From the NCBI RefSeq assembly GCF_025685545.1, contig NZ_JAGSYC010000024.1, positions 1 through 64,000 on the forward strand: a stretch of 64,000 nt of DNA, in the 5' to 3' direction. The DNA comes from Granulicella paludicola (GTDB taxonomy: Bacteria; Acidobacteriota; Terriglobia; Terriglobales; Acidobacteriaceae). How positions within the stretch are numbered: position 1 is the stretch's first letter; every line of letters begins with the position of its first letter. Under the pieces are notes generated by a model. That model saw nothing but the letters and a program-made list of their open reading frames with translations, was not told the origin of the DNA and did no database searches. Positions 25,139 to 33,673 of this stretch are shown here, piece by piece. The translations under genes and the position numbers were made by a program.

Positions 25139-26272
25139 CTACTGCGGGCAGGGGTTTGTTGGGTCGGAGGTGTGGTTGTTGACGGAGCCTGGTTTGGCCG
25201 GGTTGCCGCCTGCGGGGGTGGTGTTTGTGGTGGGCAGTGACTCCAGCGTGCAGGGGGATCCGCCGGTGCTGGTGGGAGCGTTCGGGCTACTACTGCTGAC
25301 GGGACCGGGCTTCGTGTTCTCACTGGGGAGGATGCCGCTGGTGTGCATCCAGAAGGTGGCCATGCGGGTCCAGTGCTCTGCAGGAGTTCCTATAGGGTGG
25401 ACGCCGAAGCCGTGACCGCCTGAGGCGAAGTAGTGAAGCTCAGCGGGGATGTGAGCGTCCATAAGCGCGCGGTAATAGACGATGGCGTTGCGGCCGTAGG
25501 TCTTATCGTTCTCTGCCTGGAAGACAAAGGTAGGCGGCGTGAACTTGTTCGGCGTGTAGACGGGGTTGAGCTCTTTTTCGGTGGGATCGTCGGTGAGATA
25601 GGCCGGGTAGGCGACGATGGCGAAGTTAGGGCGAGCATCCCGAGGCGTACCGTTCACGGTGGGTACGTCTGGAGCTGCAGCGGTGGACAAGATGTGCGCA
25701 TCGTCCGGGTGGGTGCTGAGCAGGACGGCGAGGTTGCCGCCAGCGGAGTAACCGACGACGCCGATGCGGTCAGGCGAGAAGTGCCACTCGGAGGCATGAG
25801 CGCGGGCGATGCGCATGGCCTGCTGCGCGTCTTCGAGGTCGGCGGGGTCGGTCGGGTAGTGGCCTGCGGAACCTTCAGGCTGTGGCACTCGATATTTCAC
25901 GAGCAGGCACGTGACGCCGATCGAGGTGAGCCAGTCACAGGTGTCCGTGCCTTCACCATTCCACGCGAGTCGAACGTAACCGCCGCCGGGAAAGACGAGC
26001 GCGGCAACGTGAGCGTCCTTCGAGGGCACCGGAGAGTAAACGGTGAGGGTCGGCTTGGAGACGTTGGTGAGCCGCTGCGAGCGCTTGCCATTGAAGAGAC
26101 CGTCGGTGGGCTTGGTGACGTCGACCTCCGCGTCGCTGGTCATCGGCGGCTCAGGTGCGCCGTGCGGCCAGAGCGGCAGAACCGTCTGCTGTGCGTGGGC
26201 GGTGGCAACGAGGAGCGTAGCGCCGAAGATGGCGATGAAGAGAGAGGTGACCCGAGTTGTCATGCGGTACAT
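25139..26272 (-). CDS. Secreted alpha/beta hydrolase (esterase/acetylxylan esterase-like)
   Basis: The protein has 377 residues from the ATG at 26272; a second ATG is at 26263. A signal peptide (ending ATAHA near residue 27) is followed by an esterase fold: oxyanion segment FPGGGYV (94-100), nucleophile GYSAGG (S176), an Asp in FQAENDKTY (D256) and the catalytic His in GGHGFG (H287). This is the arrangement of BD-FAE-like and acetylxylan-esterase-like enzymes that act on plant cell-wall esters. After about residue 325 a 50-residue Ser/Pro/Thr/Gly-rich tail with two cysteines is appended, which is not typical. No convincing ribosome-binding site is visible. Confidence 0.85.
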   Translation of the reverse strand: MYRMTTRVTSLFIAIFGATLLVATAHAQQTVLPLWPHGAPEPPMTSDAEVDVTKPTDGLFNGKRSQRLTNVSKPTLTVYSPVPSKDAHVAALVFPGGGYVRLAWNGEGTDTCDWLTSIGVTCLLVKYRVPQPEGSAGHYPTDPADLEDAQQAMRIARAHASEWHFSPDRIGVVGYSAGGNLAVLLSTHPDDAHILSTAAAPDVPTVNGTPRDARPNFAIVAYPAYLTDDPTEKELNPVYTPNKFTPPTFVFQAENDKTYGRNAIVYYRALMDAHIPAELHYFASGGHGFGVHPIGTPAEHWTRMATFWMHTSGILPSENTKPGPVSSSSPNAPTSTGGSPCTLESLPTTNTTPAGGNPAKPGSVNNHTSDPTNPCPQ

Positions 26273-26284
26273 CGTATGGGAAAA

Positions 26285-26340
26285 GCGAGGAGTAGGGAAT
26301 AGGCATAGCCCGGGAGTGAGGAATAGAGCGTAGGGAATAA
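26285..26340. repeat. A/G-rich dispersed repeat (GGGAATAGG family)
   Basis: The sequence alternates AGTAGGGAATAGG and GAGTGAGGAATAGAGCGTAGGGAATA over about 56 bp. Related stretches lie at 7281-7313, 54671-54694, 57160-57187 and 62936-62973. It sits in the spacer between two divergent genes. Confidence 0.65.
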
Positions 26341-26422
26341 TGGACGCAGGAGCCAGCGTCGCCAAATAGAGCGTACAAAGGAACGTCATAAAGGCTGCGA
26401 GTTTGAGTGCGGGAGATCGTTG

Positions 26423-27463
26423 ATGGGCTGCAGGTATGTAGTTTTTCTGTCTGTATGGATTGTGTTGAGCGCGGCAGGTGGGGCACAGAGCTTCGATTGC
26501 GAAAAGGCCGCTACAAATGTGGAGAAGGCTGTGTGTGCGGATTCGTCGCTGAGTCTCGCTGACGATCGACTGGCGGCGGCTTATAAGCAGGTGATGAGTG
26601 CTCTGCCGCCGGATGCGAAGGTGACGATCCGCGAGGGTGAGGCGAGCTGGCTGCGGTCGCTGGAGAATGCCTGCGCGCATAAGCCGGCGTTTCAGGAGAA
26701 CTTCACGACGTGCCTGAAGCGGATGTACAAGGAGCGGACAGTCACGCTGCAGAAGATGGTGGTGAGTAAAGGCGGCGTCAAGTTCGTGATGCTGGAGAAG
26801 ACGCTGCTAACCAGGGACAGCGCGGACGACATAGGCAATAAGGACATCGAAGAGAACCCGGGGTTCGGGACTCTGCACGTGAGCTGGCCGCAGGCGCTGA
26901 CGGATGCGCCGGAGTGGAAGGCCTGGAATGCCGAGGTGCTGGCGGAGACGCAGAAGGAGGCCGGCGGCACGGGCGAGCTTGATCAGCCATGGAAGAAGGA
27001 GTGGGCTGCGGACTCCGAAACCGAGGTGACGGCGACAGTGGATGCGATCAGCGGAGGGATTGTGTCGACGCAGGTGTCGATCGAAGGTATGGGCCATGGG
27101 GCTGCTCATCCGGGGGAGGCAACGCATGAGTTTCACTGGTTGCTGAAGGATGGCCGCAAGCTAAAGACTTCCGATGTGTTTCTTCCGGGGACAGGGTGGG
27201 AGAGTGCTCTGGAGAGGCGGTGCCGCGCTTCGTTGAAGATCCAGATCGGGAAGGACTATGAGGAGTACGTGGGAAAGGAATTCCAGAAGACGCTGGATGA
27301 GGTTGTATTGAATCCAGAGAACTGGACGATGGATGGGACGGGGATGACGATCAGTTTCCCTGAGTACTCAGTGACGCCACGGATGGACCCGGCAGAACCG
27401 GTGACTGCGCCATGGGCAACGCTGAAGGGGATGCTGGCGGTGGGGTTTGAGCTGCCGAAGTAA
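26423..27463 (+). CDS. Secreted LprI-like/DUF3298 protein
   Basis: The protein has 346 residues from the ATG at 26423, with GGGAG seven bases upstream. A signal peptide (ending near residue 22) is followed by an LprI-type domain (FDCEKAATNVEKAVCADSSLS, then LAAAYKQVMSALP) with four cysteines in the usual pattern. The C-terminal half (about 130-340) resembles DUF3298, an extracellular domain also found in anti-sigma factor RsiV. Both domains are linked to lysozyme binding or inhibition in characterised members, so a cell-envelope protective role is plausible but inferred. The transcript would be divergent from the esterase gene. Confidence 0.85.
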   Translation: MGCRYVVFLSVWIVLSAAGGAQSFDCEKAATNVEKAVCADSSLSLADDRLAAAYKQVMSALPPDAKVTIREGEASWLRSLENACAHKPAFQENFTTCLKRMYKERTVTLQKMVVSKGGVKFVMLEKTLLTRDSADDIGNKDIEENPGFGTLHVSWPQALTDAPEWKAWNAEVLAETQKEAGGTGELDQPWKKEWAADSETEVTATVDAISGGIVSTQVSIEGMGHGAAHPGEATHEFHWLLKDGRKLKTSDVFLPGTGWESALERRCRASLKIQIGKDYEEYVGKEFQKTLDEVVLNPENWTMDGTGMTISFPEYSVTPRMDPAEPVTAPWATLKGMLAVGFELPK

Positions 27464-27620
27464 TCGCACGCTGAAGAGAGATCGTCTTATGTCCTATAGG
27501 CCAATCCGTTTGATATCGCCAAAGCTGGACAGTTCCAGGTCAGGCAGGATTGATACACTGGTTGGATGCTGCGAGCGACGCTGTTGACGCGCCGCGACTG
27601 AGCTGGGACCTCTGATCATA

Positions 27621-29492
27621 ATGAGTGAGTATTTACGGAAGATTAAATCGCCGGCAGATGTAAAGAAGCTGGGGATGGTTGAGCTGGAACGGCTGGCTGA
27701 GGAGATTCGCGATCGTCTGATCCAGGACGTCGCGAAGACGGGCGGACATATCGGTCCGAACCTCGGGGTCGTGGAGCTGACCATCGCGATGCACTACGTT
27801 TTCGATACGCCGCGGGACAGCTTTGTGTTCGATGTGAGCCACCAGAGCTACGTCCACAAGCTGCTTACGGGACGCGAAGACAGATTTGATACGATTCGAC
27901 AGCCGGGTGGTTTGAACGGCTTTATGCTGCGCACGGAGAGTGAGCATGATTCGTTCGGTGCGGGGCATGCAGGCACAGCTCTGAGCGCTGCGCTGGGCAT
28001 GGCGGTCGCGCGCGACATGAGCGGCGGCACGGAGAAGATTGTTGCGCTCGCAGGTGACGCGGCGTTCACCAATGGCATCAGCTTCGAGGCGTTGAACAAC
28101 GTGGCCTCGACGAAACAGATGCTCATCATTCTGAACGATAACGAGTGGTCGATCGATAAGAATGTCGGGGCGATTGCGGAGTACTTCCACAAGATTGCGA
28201 CGAACCCGACATACGTGAATCTGCACGATCGCGCGACGGGGCTGATCGAAAAATTCGGTGGACGCGCGGCTGCGCATCTTGCACGCAAGGCGGAAGAGGC
28301 TGCGAAGGGCATCGTGGGTCGCGGCATGTTGTTTGAAGAGTTTGGGCTGAATTACTACGGGCCGGTTGACGGACACAATCTGCCGATGCTGATTGAGACG
28401 TTCAAATTTCTTAAGACGCAGAACAAGCCAGTGATCCTTCACGCACTGACGCAGAAGGGTCGTGGATTTGCTCCGGCGATGGAGCAGCAGAAGAAGTTTC
28501 ATGGCCTCGGCTCGTTCGATCCTGAGACGGGAGCGACGAAGCCTGCGCCTCAGAAGACCTACTCGGAAGTGTTTGCTGAGACGTTGACCAAGCTAGCCAA
28601 CGTGGACGATAAGGTCGTCGCGATCACGGCGGCGATGCCGAATGGCACGGCTCTCGATCTGTTCCGTCCGATGCATCCAAAGCGGTATTTTGATGTGGGT
28701 ATCGCAGAGGAGCATGCTGTGCTGTTTGCGGCTGGTATGGCGACCAAGGGATATAAGCCGTTCTGCGCGATCTACTCGACGTTCCTGCAGAGGGCATTCG
28801 ATCAGATCGTGCACGATGTGGCACTGCAGGAGCTGCAGGTGGTCTTCTGCATGGACCGCGGTGGCCTGAGCGGCGATGATGGGCCGACACATCATGGTCT
28901 GTTCGACATTAGCTATCTACGCGGGATTCCAAACATCATCCACATGGATCCGAAGGACGAGGATGAGCTGCAGGACATGATGCAGACAGCGTTGGAGCAC
29001 AAGGGGCCGAGCGCAATCCGTTATCCGCGTGGGATTGGTCCGGGGTCGGTGCTGAAGGACGTTCCGGTGGCGTTGGAGATTGGCAAGGCCGAGGTGCTGC
29101 AGGACGGCAGCGATATCGCGATCTTCGCGCTCGGCAACATGGTGGCAGAGGCGACGAAGCTTGCGAAGCTCCTCGCTGCGGAAGGGCAGAGCGCGGCGGT
29201 GATCAATGCTCGGTTTGCGAAGCCACTCGACGTGGACTGCGTGGCGAAGTACGCGCGCAAGTGCGGCGTCCTGGTGACGATGGAAGATCATGTGCTGGCG
29301 GGCGGGTTTGGTTCGGCGGTCCTGGAGGCTCTGAGTGGAGCAGAACTCGAGGTGCCGGTTGTGCGCGTTGGATGGCCAGACCAGTTCATCGAACACGGCA
29401 AAGCTGAAGATCTGCGCGCGAAGTATGGGCTGACGCCTGAGGCTGCGCTGGTAAGAGTGCGACCGCATTTGAAGCACGCTGTGGTGAGTTAG
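27621..29492 (+). CDS. dxs: 1-deoxy-D-xylulose-5-phosphate synthase (atypical)
   Basis: The protein has 623 residues, the usual DXS length, and would condense pyruvate and glyceraldehyde 3-phosphate with thiamine diphosphate at the start of the MEP isoprenoid pathway. The TPP region is present (GDAAFTNG from 145, LNDNEWSI from 171), as is DGPTHHG near 420. Several near-invariant motifs differ: FDVSHQSYVHK at 70-80 (usually WDVGHQAYPHK), GIAEEHAV at 360-367 (usually GIAEQHAV) and MDRGGLSGDDGPTH (usually DRAGLVGEDGPTH). It may be a second-type DXS or a related thiamine enzyme. It stands alone, 33 kb from the polyprenyl synthase gene. The ribosome-binding site is weak. Confidence 0.88.
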   Translation: MSEYLRKIKSPADVKKLGMVELERLAEEIRDRLIQDVAKTGGHIGPNLGVVELTIAMHYVFDTPRDSFVFDVSHQSYVHKLLTGREDRFDTIRQPGGLNGFMLRTESEHDSFGAGHAGTALSAALGMAVARDMSGGTEKIVALAGDAAFTNGISFEALNNVASTKQMLIILNDNEWSIDKNVGAIAEYFHKIATNPTYVNLHDRATGLIEKFGGRAAAHLARKAEEAAKGIVGRGMLFEEFGLNYYGPVDGHNLPMLIETFKFLKTQNKPVILHALTQKGRGFAPAMEQQKKFHGLGSFDPETGATKPAPQKTYSEVFAETLTKLANVDDKVVAITAAMPNGTALDLFRPMHPKRYFDVGIAEEHAVLFAAGMATKGYKPFCAIYSTFLQRAFDQIVHDVALQELQVVFCMDRGGLSGDDGPTHHGLFDISYLRGIPNIIHMDPKDEDELQDMMQTALEHKGPSAIRYPRGIGPGSVLKDVPVALEIGKAEVLQDGSDIAIFALGNMVAEATKLAKLLAAEGQSAAVINARFAKPLDVDCVAKYARKCGVLVTMEDHVLAGGFGSAVLEALSGAELEVPVVRVGWPDQFIEHGKAEDLRAKYGLTPEAALVRVRPHLKHAVVS

Positions 29493-29503
29493 AAGCACCG
29501 CAA

Positions 29504-29538
29504 GTAAAGGCCCGCATCGAAATGATGCGGGCCTTTAC
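29504..29538. terminator. Bidirectional terminator between dxs and the SRPBCC gene
   Basis: GTAAAGGCCCGCATC (29504-29518) pairs with its complement at 29524-29538 around a GAAAT loop. The stem ends in AAA/TTT, which gives a T-rich 3' arm on either strand. It serves the convergent pair dxs and the SRPBCC gene. Confidence 0.85.
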
Positions 29539-29550
29539 CTTGACTTGAGA

Positions 29551-30060
29551 TCAATTTGCAGCGAGAAGTTCGAGGGTGCGCTTTTGACGATAGGCGAAGG
29601 TCGCGGCGAGCTGTCGGCGGATGAAGAGACTGTTCGCGAGAGAGCCGAGGGGGCCCAAGGGAAGTTCGTACTCCACGGCGTCGATCAGGTGCGTACCCGA
29701 TGTGTTGGCCGTCAGAGTGTGGCAATGGCGCCAGTACTTGAATGGGCCTCTGAGTTGCGTGTCGCAGAAGCCGCGCAACCAAGTGAAGTTTTCGATAGAG
29801 GCTTCCCATTTTGTGCGGATGGGTGAGAAGGGAATCGGTCTGATGGTGAGCGTGAGGCGCGTGCCAGTGCCTGCAATGATCCTGTCAGAGCCCGGGAACG
29901 CTTCCGGCGATGGTGGCGGAGCGATAAAGGTAGCGGCCTCAATCCGGGCGTCCTGCCATGCAGGCATCAGACGTGGCAGGTTATCGGGGTCCGCGAAGAA
30001 TGCGAAGACCGTCTCGAGCGGATAGTTGAGTTGCTGCTCGGCCTTGAAGTGGAATCGCAT
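29551..30060 (-). CDS. SRPBCC (START-like) family protein
   Basis: The protein has 169 residues. It begins MRFHFKAEQQLNYPLETVFAFF, the typical first strand and helix of polyketide-cyclase/START-like domains. The order of segments is as in SRPBCC proteins: FADPDNLPRLMPAW, then WEASIENFTWLRGFCDTQLRGPFKYWRHCHTL (split by positions), then GTHLIDAVEYELPLGPLG and a long C-terminal helix ending RRQLAATFAYRQKRTLELL. Such proteins bind a hydrophobic ligand in a helix-grip cavity. The ligand is unknown. Confidence 0.8.
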   Translation of the reverse strand: MRFHFKAEQQLNYPLETVFAFFADPDNLPRLMPAWQDARIEAATFIAPPPSPEAFPGSDRIIAGTGTRLTLTIRPIPFSPIRTKWEASIENFTWLRGFCDTQLRGPFKYWRHCHTLTANTSGTHLIDAVEYELPLGPLGSLANSLFIRRQLAATFAYRQKRTLELLAAN

Positions 30061-30188
30061 ATGAGACCGAGTGTAGAGGATAGAGTGCGGTGCAAGCCGA
30101 ACGCTTTGCGAGCCTGTTGATGCGGGGCGACTTTTGTGGAGATTTATTCAGAAGAGACGATGCGGTCTGAAGTTGTGGCGAAACAAAT

Positions 30189-30219
30189 AAAAGCGGCGTC
30201 CGCAAGGGACGCCGCTTTT
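30189..30219 (-). terminator. Terminator of the fasciclin gene
   Basis: A 13-bp perfect stem (AAAAGCGGCGTCC at 30189-30201 with 30207-30219) and a 5-nt loop. Read on the minus strand it ends in TTTTATTTGTTT, so it terminates the fasciclin gene, whose stop is about 38 bp away. Confidence 0.9.
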
Positions 30220-30256
30220 GCCAGGGAGGCTTAGTCGCTCAGTCTTACAGGCGTTG

Positions 30257-30814
30257 TTAGTTGGGCATCAGAACGGAGTCGATCACGTGGATCACGCCGT
30301 TGGACTGGAATACATCCGCAGTGGTGACATAAGCAGAGCCACCCTTTTCATCGGTGATCTTGACCTTACCCATGTCGAGTGTGAAGGTGAGCATGCCACC
30401 CTCAACAGTCTTTGCGGAGTAGGTGCCGCCACCCTTCTTGATCATCTTGATGAGTTCCTTCGAAGAGATCTTGCCGGGGACAACGTGGTAGGTGAGGATC
30501 TTGACGAGTGTCGCCTTGTTCTCAGGCTTCACGAGTGTATCGACGGTGCCAGCCGGGAGCTTGGCGAAGGCATCATCAGTCGGTGCGAAAACGGTAAAGG
30601 GCCCGGGGCTGTTGAGCGTGTCGACCAGGCCCGCTGCCTTGACGGCTGCGACGAGGGTCTTGTGGATCGGCGAATTGACTGCGTTCTCGACGATGGTCTT
30701 GGTGGGGAACATCTCAGCGCCGCCGACGGTGGGGTCGGCCTTCTGAGCAGAGGCGCCGAAGGAGGTAATGGCGAGCGTAGCAGCGGCCATCAATGTAAGC
30801 AGAGACTTCTTCAT
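30257..30814 (-). CDS. Secreted fasciclin-domain protein
   Basis: The protein has 185 residues. A signal peptide (ending SFGASA near residue 23) is followed by one fasciclin (FAS1) domain. The H1 motif reads GPFTVFAPTDDAFAKLP and the H2 region is IHVIDSVLMPN at the very end; the YH motif is TYHVVPGK. FAS1 domains mediate adhesion or protein-protein contacts in the periplasm or outside the cell. An AAGGA site lies seven to eight bases before the ATG. It is a single-gene unit with its own terminator. Confidence 0.93.
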   Translation of the reverse strand: MKKSLLTLMAAATLAITSFGASAQKADPTVGGAEMFPTKTIVENAVNSPIHKTLVAAVKAAGLVDTLNSPGPFTVFAPTDDAFAKLPAGTVDTLVKPENKATLVKILTYHVVPGKISSKELIKMIKKGGGTYSAKTVEGGMLTFTLDMGKVKITDEKGGSAYVTTADVFQSNGVIHVIDSVLMPN

Positions 30815-31194
30815 AGTGTTTTCCTTCGAGGAGCAGATTTGCGGTCATGAATCATCCGCTTGGTTGCCTTCGCTCCGGATGCAAAGGCACACATGGACAG
30901 AACGGAGTCTATGCCGATCTGGATTGCGGCGTTCGCGATGTTGTTGTCGGGCGCAACGGAATGGGGGATTGCAATGATGTCATCAGAAGCGGAATCGGAC
31001 AACAGCGAACGTATGCCGACTTACCTGCGTGCCATGGGTCGATCCAAGTCAGGTAACAGTTAGCAATGATTGGACGTCTTACTGATGTGGCCTTTTGTGT
31101 GGTGAGTGTATGAGTTCGGAGAGAACGTTAACCGCTGGTACTGTTGACAAAGCCGAGGCAGCCACTTCAACTAGAGTTCAGGAGCGGAGTTTCG
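30815..31194. other. Divergent intergenic region
   Basis: This 380-bp region separates the fasciclin gene from the DUF2127 gene. I see short open frames on both strands but none with a ribosome-binding site and a protein-like composition. A perfect -35-like TTGACA lies at 31144-31149, 51 bp before the DUF2127 start, without a convincing -10 box. Confidence 0.5.
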
Positions 31195-31764
31195 ATGGAG
31201 ACGCGGGCCTTGAATCAGCAGGAAGTGCTACCGGCGGAGATGGGGTGCGAGATGCTCAAAGAAGAGCTTTCCCAATTGGGAAGTCGTGATGAGCATGCAC
31301 GCGGCCTGTGGCTGGTGGGCCTGTATAAGCTGAGCAAGACTGTATTCTTCGGCGTGATCGGGATCGGCGCGTTACGGTTTCTTCATCACAACTTTGGCGA
31401 GTTTGTAGCGCAACTGATCGATGCGCAGCGAATCATCGACCCCGAAAGTCATCTGGCCAGCATTCTGATGGACAAAGCTGACCTGGTGCAGAGCCATCAG
31501 CTGCGGCAGTTCAGCATGCTGACGATTGGTTACGCTCTGCTGTGCCTGATCGAAGGTACAGGGCTCGTGATGCGACGGGTGTGGGCCGAATACTTTACGG
31601 TCTTCGTTACTTTGCTGGGGATTCCAATTGAGGTGTACGAGCTGATGGATCATTTCACGTGGCTGAAGGTGGGCGTGATGGCGATCAACTTGGCTGTGCT
31701 TGGCTACCTGTTATGGGTGCTGAAGCTGAAGCGCACCCAAGATGCCGAACTGGCTCGCCAGTAG
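31195..31764 (+). CDS. DUF2127-family membrane protein
   Basis: The protein has 189 residues from the ATG at 31195, with GGAGCGGAG upstream. After a polar N terminus of about 30 residues it has four predicted membrane helices (GLYKLSKTVFFGVIGIGAL, then LRQFSMLTIGYALLCLIEGTGLVM in two parts, then EYFTVFVTLLGIPIEVYEL, then WLKVGVMAINLAVLGYLLWVL). The order and the conserved WAEYFTVFVT and PIEVYEL segments fit DUF2127. The function of the family is unknown. Confidence 0.82.
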   Translation: METRALNQQEVLPAEMGCEMLKEELSQLGSRDEHARGLWLVGLYKLSKTVFFGVIGIGALRFLHHNFGEFVAQLIDAQRIIDPESHLASILMDKADLVQSHQLRQFSMLTIGYALLCLIEGTGLVMRRVWAEYFTVFVTLLGIPIEVYELMDHFTWLKVGVMAINLAVLGYLLWVLKLKRTQDAELARQ

Positions 31765-32176
31765 CCGGGGTTGCGCGTGCAGTGGGCACGCCCGTCACAA
31801 TCAAGACGATAAGGTCATTCGATACTAAATTCTGAAACAGGCCTCGACTTTCGCTTTTTCATCGCCTTAGCAGAAGGTCGCAGCTCTGGCAATTGAGCAA
31901 GTAGGGACGACTCAGAGGAGATAACACTAGCTGTAGTGGTGTGGGGCTAGGCTACGTCTACATTTTGTCTTTTCCACATTTTCAGTGGAAAAAGAGTTCC
32001 GAACTGTCAAGTTTTCGCTTGCCAGCGAGAGGAATCCCAGCGATTCTGAAGTGGAAGCAAGTGGTAGAAAGTGGCGAAAGTTGGAGCAGGCCACAAAATC
32101 TAACCATCTGTAGCGATGGTACGGCAGCAGACTACGAAAAGCGAGTCTTCGGCTAGGTACCTTCGGAGGTTTTGAG
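31765..32176 (+). other. Regulatory region upstream of the dcw cluster
   Basis: This 412-bp stretch has no gene. A GCGTGC/GCACGC hairpin lies just after the DUF2127 stop without a T tract. An inverted repeat with arms TTTTCCAC and GTGGAAAA sits around 31970-31992. Four AAGTGG-type direct repeats occupy 32049-32084. GGAGG near 32164 is the ribosome-binding site of mraZ. I could not place a single clear promoter. Confidence 0.6.
32049..32084 (+). promoter_or_regulatory. Probable MraZ operator (four direct repeats)
   Basis: AAGTGG occurs at 32049, 32059 and 32069, each followed by four variable bases, and a degenerate AAGTTGG follows at 32078. The exact 10-bp spacing puts the repeats on one face of the helix. 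MraZ proteins are known to bind GTGG-containing direct repeats with this spacing upstream of their own gene, so this is probably the autoregulatory site of the cluster. Confidence 0.75.
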
Positions 32177-32614
32177 GTGCTTCGTGGAAGCCATCTAGCG
32201 CGCGTGGACGAGAAGGGCCGACTCAAGGTTCCTGCCGAGTTCAAGCGCCTGTTTGACGAGAAGTACGGACAAAGCTTCTTTATTACGAGTTTCGACGGTG
32301 AGCGGGCGGAGATTTTCCCGATGCCGGAGTGGGAAAAGATAGAGGCGACGATGGCGGAACGGCCATCGAGCGACGAAAAGACGCGGTTCCTGAACTTCAC
32401 CAACTATTTCGGTGGAGTGGTCGAGATGGATTCTCAGGGACGATTGCTACTTCCGCAGAACCTGCGCGAGAAGGCCGGGCTTGAAGGCGAGCTTGCCGTG
32501 CTGGGACTGCAGAACCGAATTGCAGCGGTGAACGACGAGCAACAACTGGCGAAGCTGAAATCGGCTCCGCTGACGGGCGCGGACTTTGCGGCACTGGCTA
32601 TTCCGGGAATGTAA
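32177..32614 (+). CDS. mraZ: Transcriptional regulator MraZ
   Basis: The protein has 145 residues from a GTG start with GGAGG upstream. It has the two tandem SpoVT/AbrB-like halves of MraZ: LRGSHLARVDEKGRLKVPAEFK at the N terminus (split by positions) and FGGVVEMDSQGRLLLPQNLRE in the middle. MraZ forms ring-shaped oligomers and controls the division/cell-wall operon by binding the direct repeats upstream. It is the first gene of the cluster, as in most bacteria. Confidence 0.96.
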   Translation: MLRGSHLARVDEKGRLKVPAEFKRLFDEKYGQSFFITSFDGERAEIFPMPEWEKIEATMAERPSSDEKTRFLNFTNYFGGVVEMDSQGRLLLPQNLREKAGLEGELAVLGLQNRIAAVNDEQQLAKLKSAPLTGADFAALAIPGM

Positions 32615-32714
32615 GCAGGCACGATCCCGGCAGCACGACGGGTTCAGAACGACACGAATCCCAAGTTCAAGTTTTGATGGACAGCTTCTTAGTGAAGCGC
32701 ATGAGGCGGACGAT

Positions 32715-33671
32715 ATGGCTGAACCGCAACATGTACCGGTTCTTTTAGAGGAGAGTTTGGAGTATTTGAATGTGCGCCGCGGCGGCGTGGTTTGTGACGC
32801 GACCCTCGGATTTGCGGGACACAGCTCAGCGATCGCTCGCAGGCTGGGACCGCAAGGCAAGCTGATCGCGTTCGACCGCGATGAGCAGGCGATGGCGAAG
32901 GCCAAGGTAAGGCTGGCAGAGCTTGCCGAAGAGCTTGGCGGAGAGATGCCGACGGTTGAGTTTGTGCCGCGGCCGTTCTCGGATATTGCCGAGGTGCTGA
33001 AGCCGGAGTCGCTGGATGGTCTGCTTGCTGATTTTGGTGTGAGCAGCATGCAGCTGGATCAGGCGCACAGAGGTTTTAGTTTTCGGGCCGATGGGCCGCT
33101 GGACATGCGGATGGATCCGCGCAGCGAGCTGACGGCCGAACAAGTGGTAAATCAGGTTGACGAGGAAGACCTCGCCAATCTGATTTACGAATACGGAGAG
33201 GAAAGGAGGTCGCGGAGAATCGCCAGAGCTATTGTGCGGGCGCGGCCGGTGACGACGACAGCAGAACTTGCTCGAATCGTCTCGGCCTGCGCCCCGCCAA
33301 TAAAAGGCGAGAAGATTCATCCGGCGACCAGGACCTTCCAGGCACTTCGTATTCGCGTGAATGATGAGTTGGGCGAGATTCAATCGCTGCTGAAGAGCGC
33401 GGAGTCTCTGTTGAAGCCGGGTGGTCGAGTGGTGCTGATCAGCTTTCACTCGTTGGAAGACCGGCTGGTGAAGGACAAGTTCAAAGAGGCAGCAGCGGAT
33501 GGACGCCTTGATGTGCTGACGCGGAAGCCGGTAGTGGCGACGGAACAGGAGTCGCTGCGGAATCCGCGGTCGAGAAGCGCGAAGCTGCGTGCGGCTGAAA
33601 AGTTGGAAGTGAAGCAAGGCAAGGTAAGCAGTAGTCAGCAAAGAACAAGCAACAAATACCGGAGGCGGTAG
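32715..33671 (+). CDS. rsmH: 16S rRNA (cytosine(1402)-N(4))-methyltransferase RsmH
   Basis: The protein has 318 residues from the ATG at 32715, where the family-typical HVPVLLEE N terminus begins. The S-adenosylmethionine site is CDATLGFAGHSSAI, and family motifs ADFGVSSMQLDQAHRGFSF and PATRTFQALRIRVNDEL are present, as is ISFHSLEDRLVK. It methylates C1402 in the 16S rRNA decoding centre. It is the second gene of the dcw cluster, 100 bp after mraZ and two bases before ftsL. A Lys/Arg-rich C-terminal tail follows the domain. Confidence 0.97.
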   Translation: MAEPQHVPVLLEESLEYLNVRRGGVVCDATLGFAGHSSAIARRLGPQGKLIAFDRDEQAMAKAKVRLAELAEELGGEMPTVEFVPRPFSDIAEVLKPESLDGLLADFGVSSMQLDQAHRGFSFRADGPLDMRMDPRSELTAEQVVNQVDEEDLANLIYEYGEERRSRRIARAIVRARPVTTTAELARIVSACAPPIKGEKIHPATRTFQALRIRVNDELGEIQSLLKSAESLLKPGGRVVLISFHSLEDRLVKDKFKEAAADGRLDVLTRKPVVATEQESLRNPRSRSAKLRAAEKLEVKQGKVSSSQQRTSNKYRRR

Positions 33672-33673
33672 GC

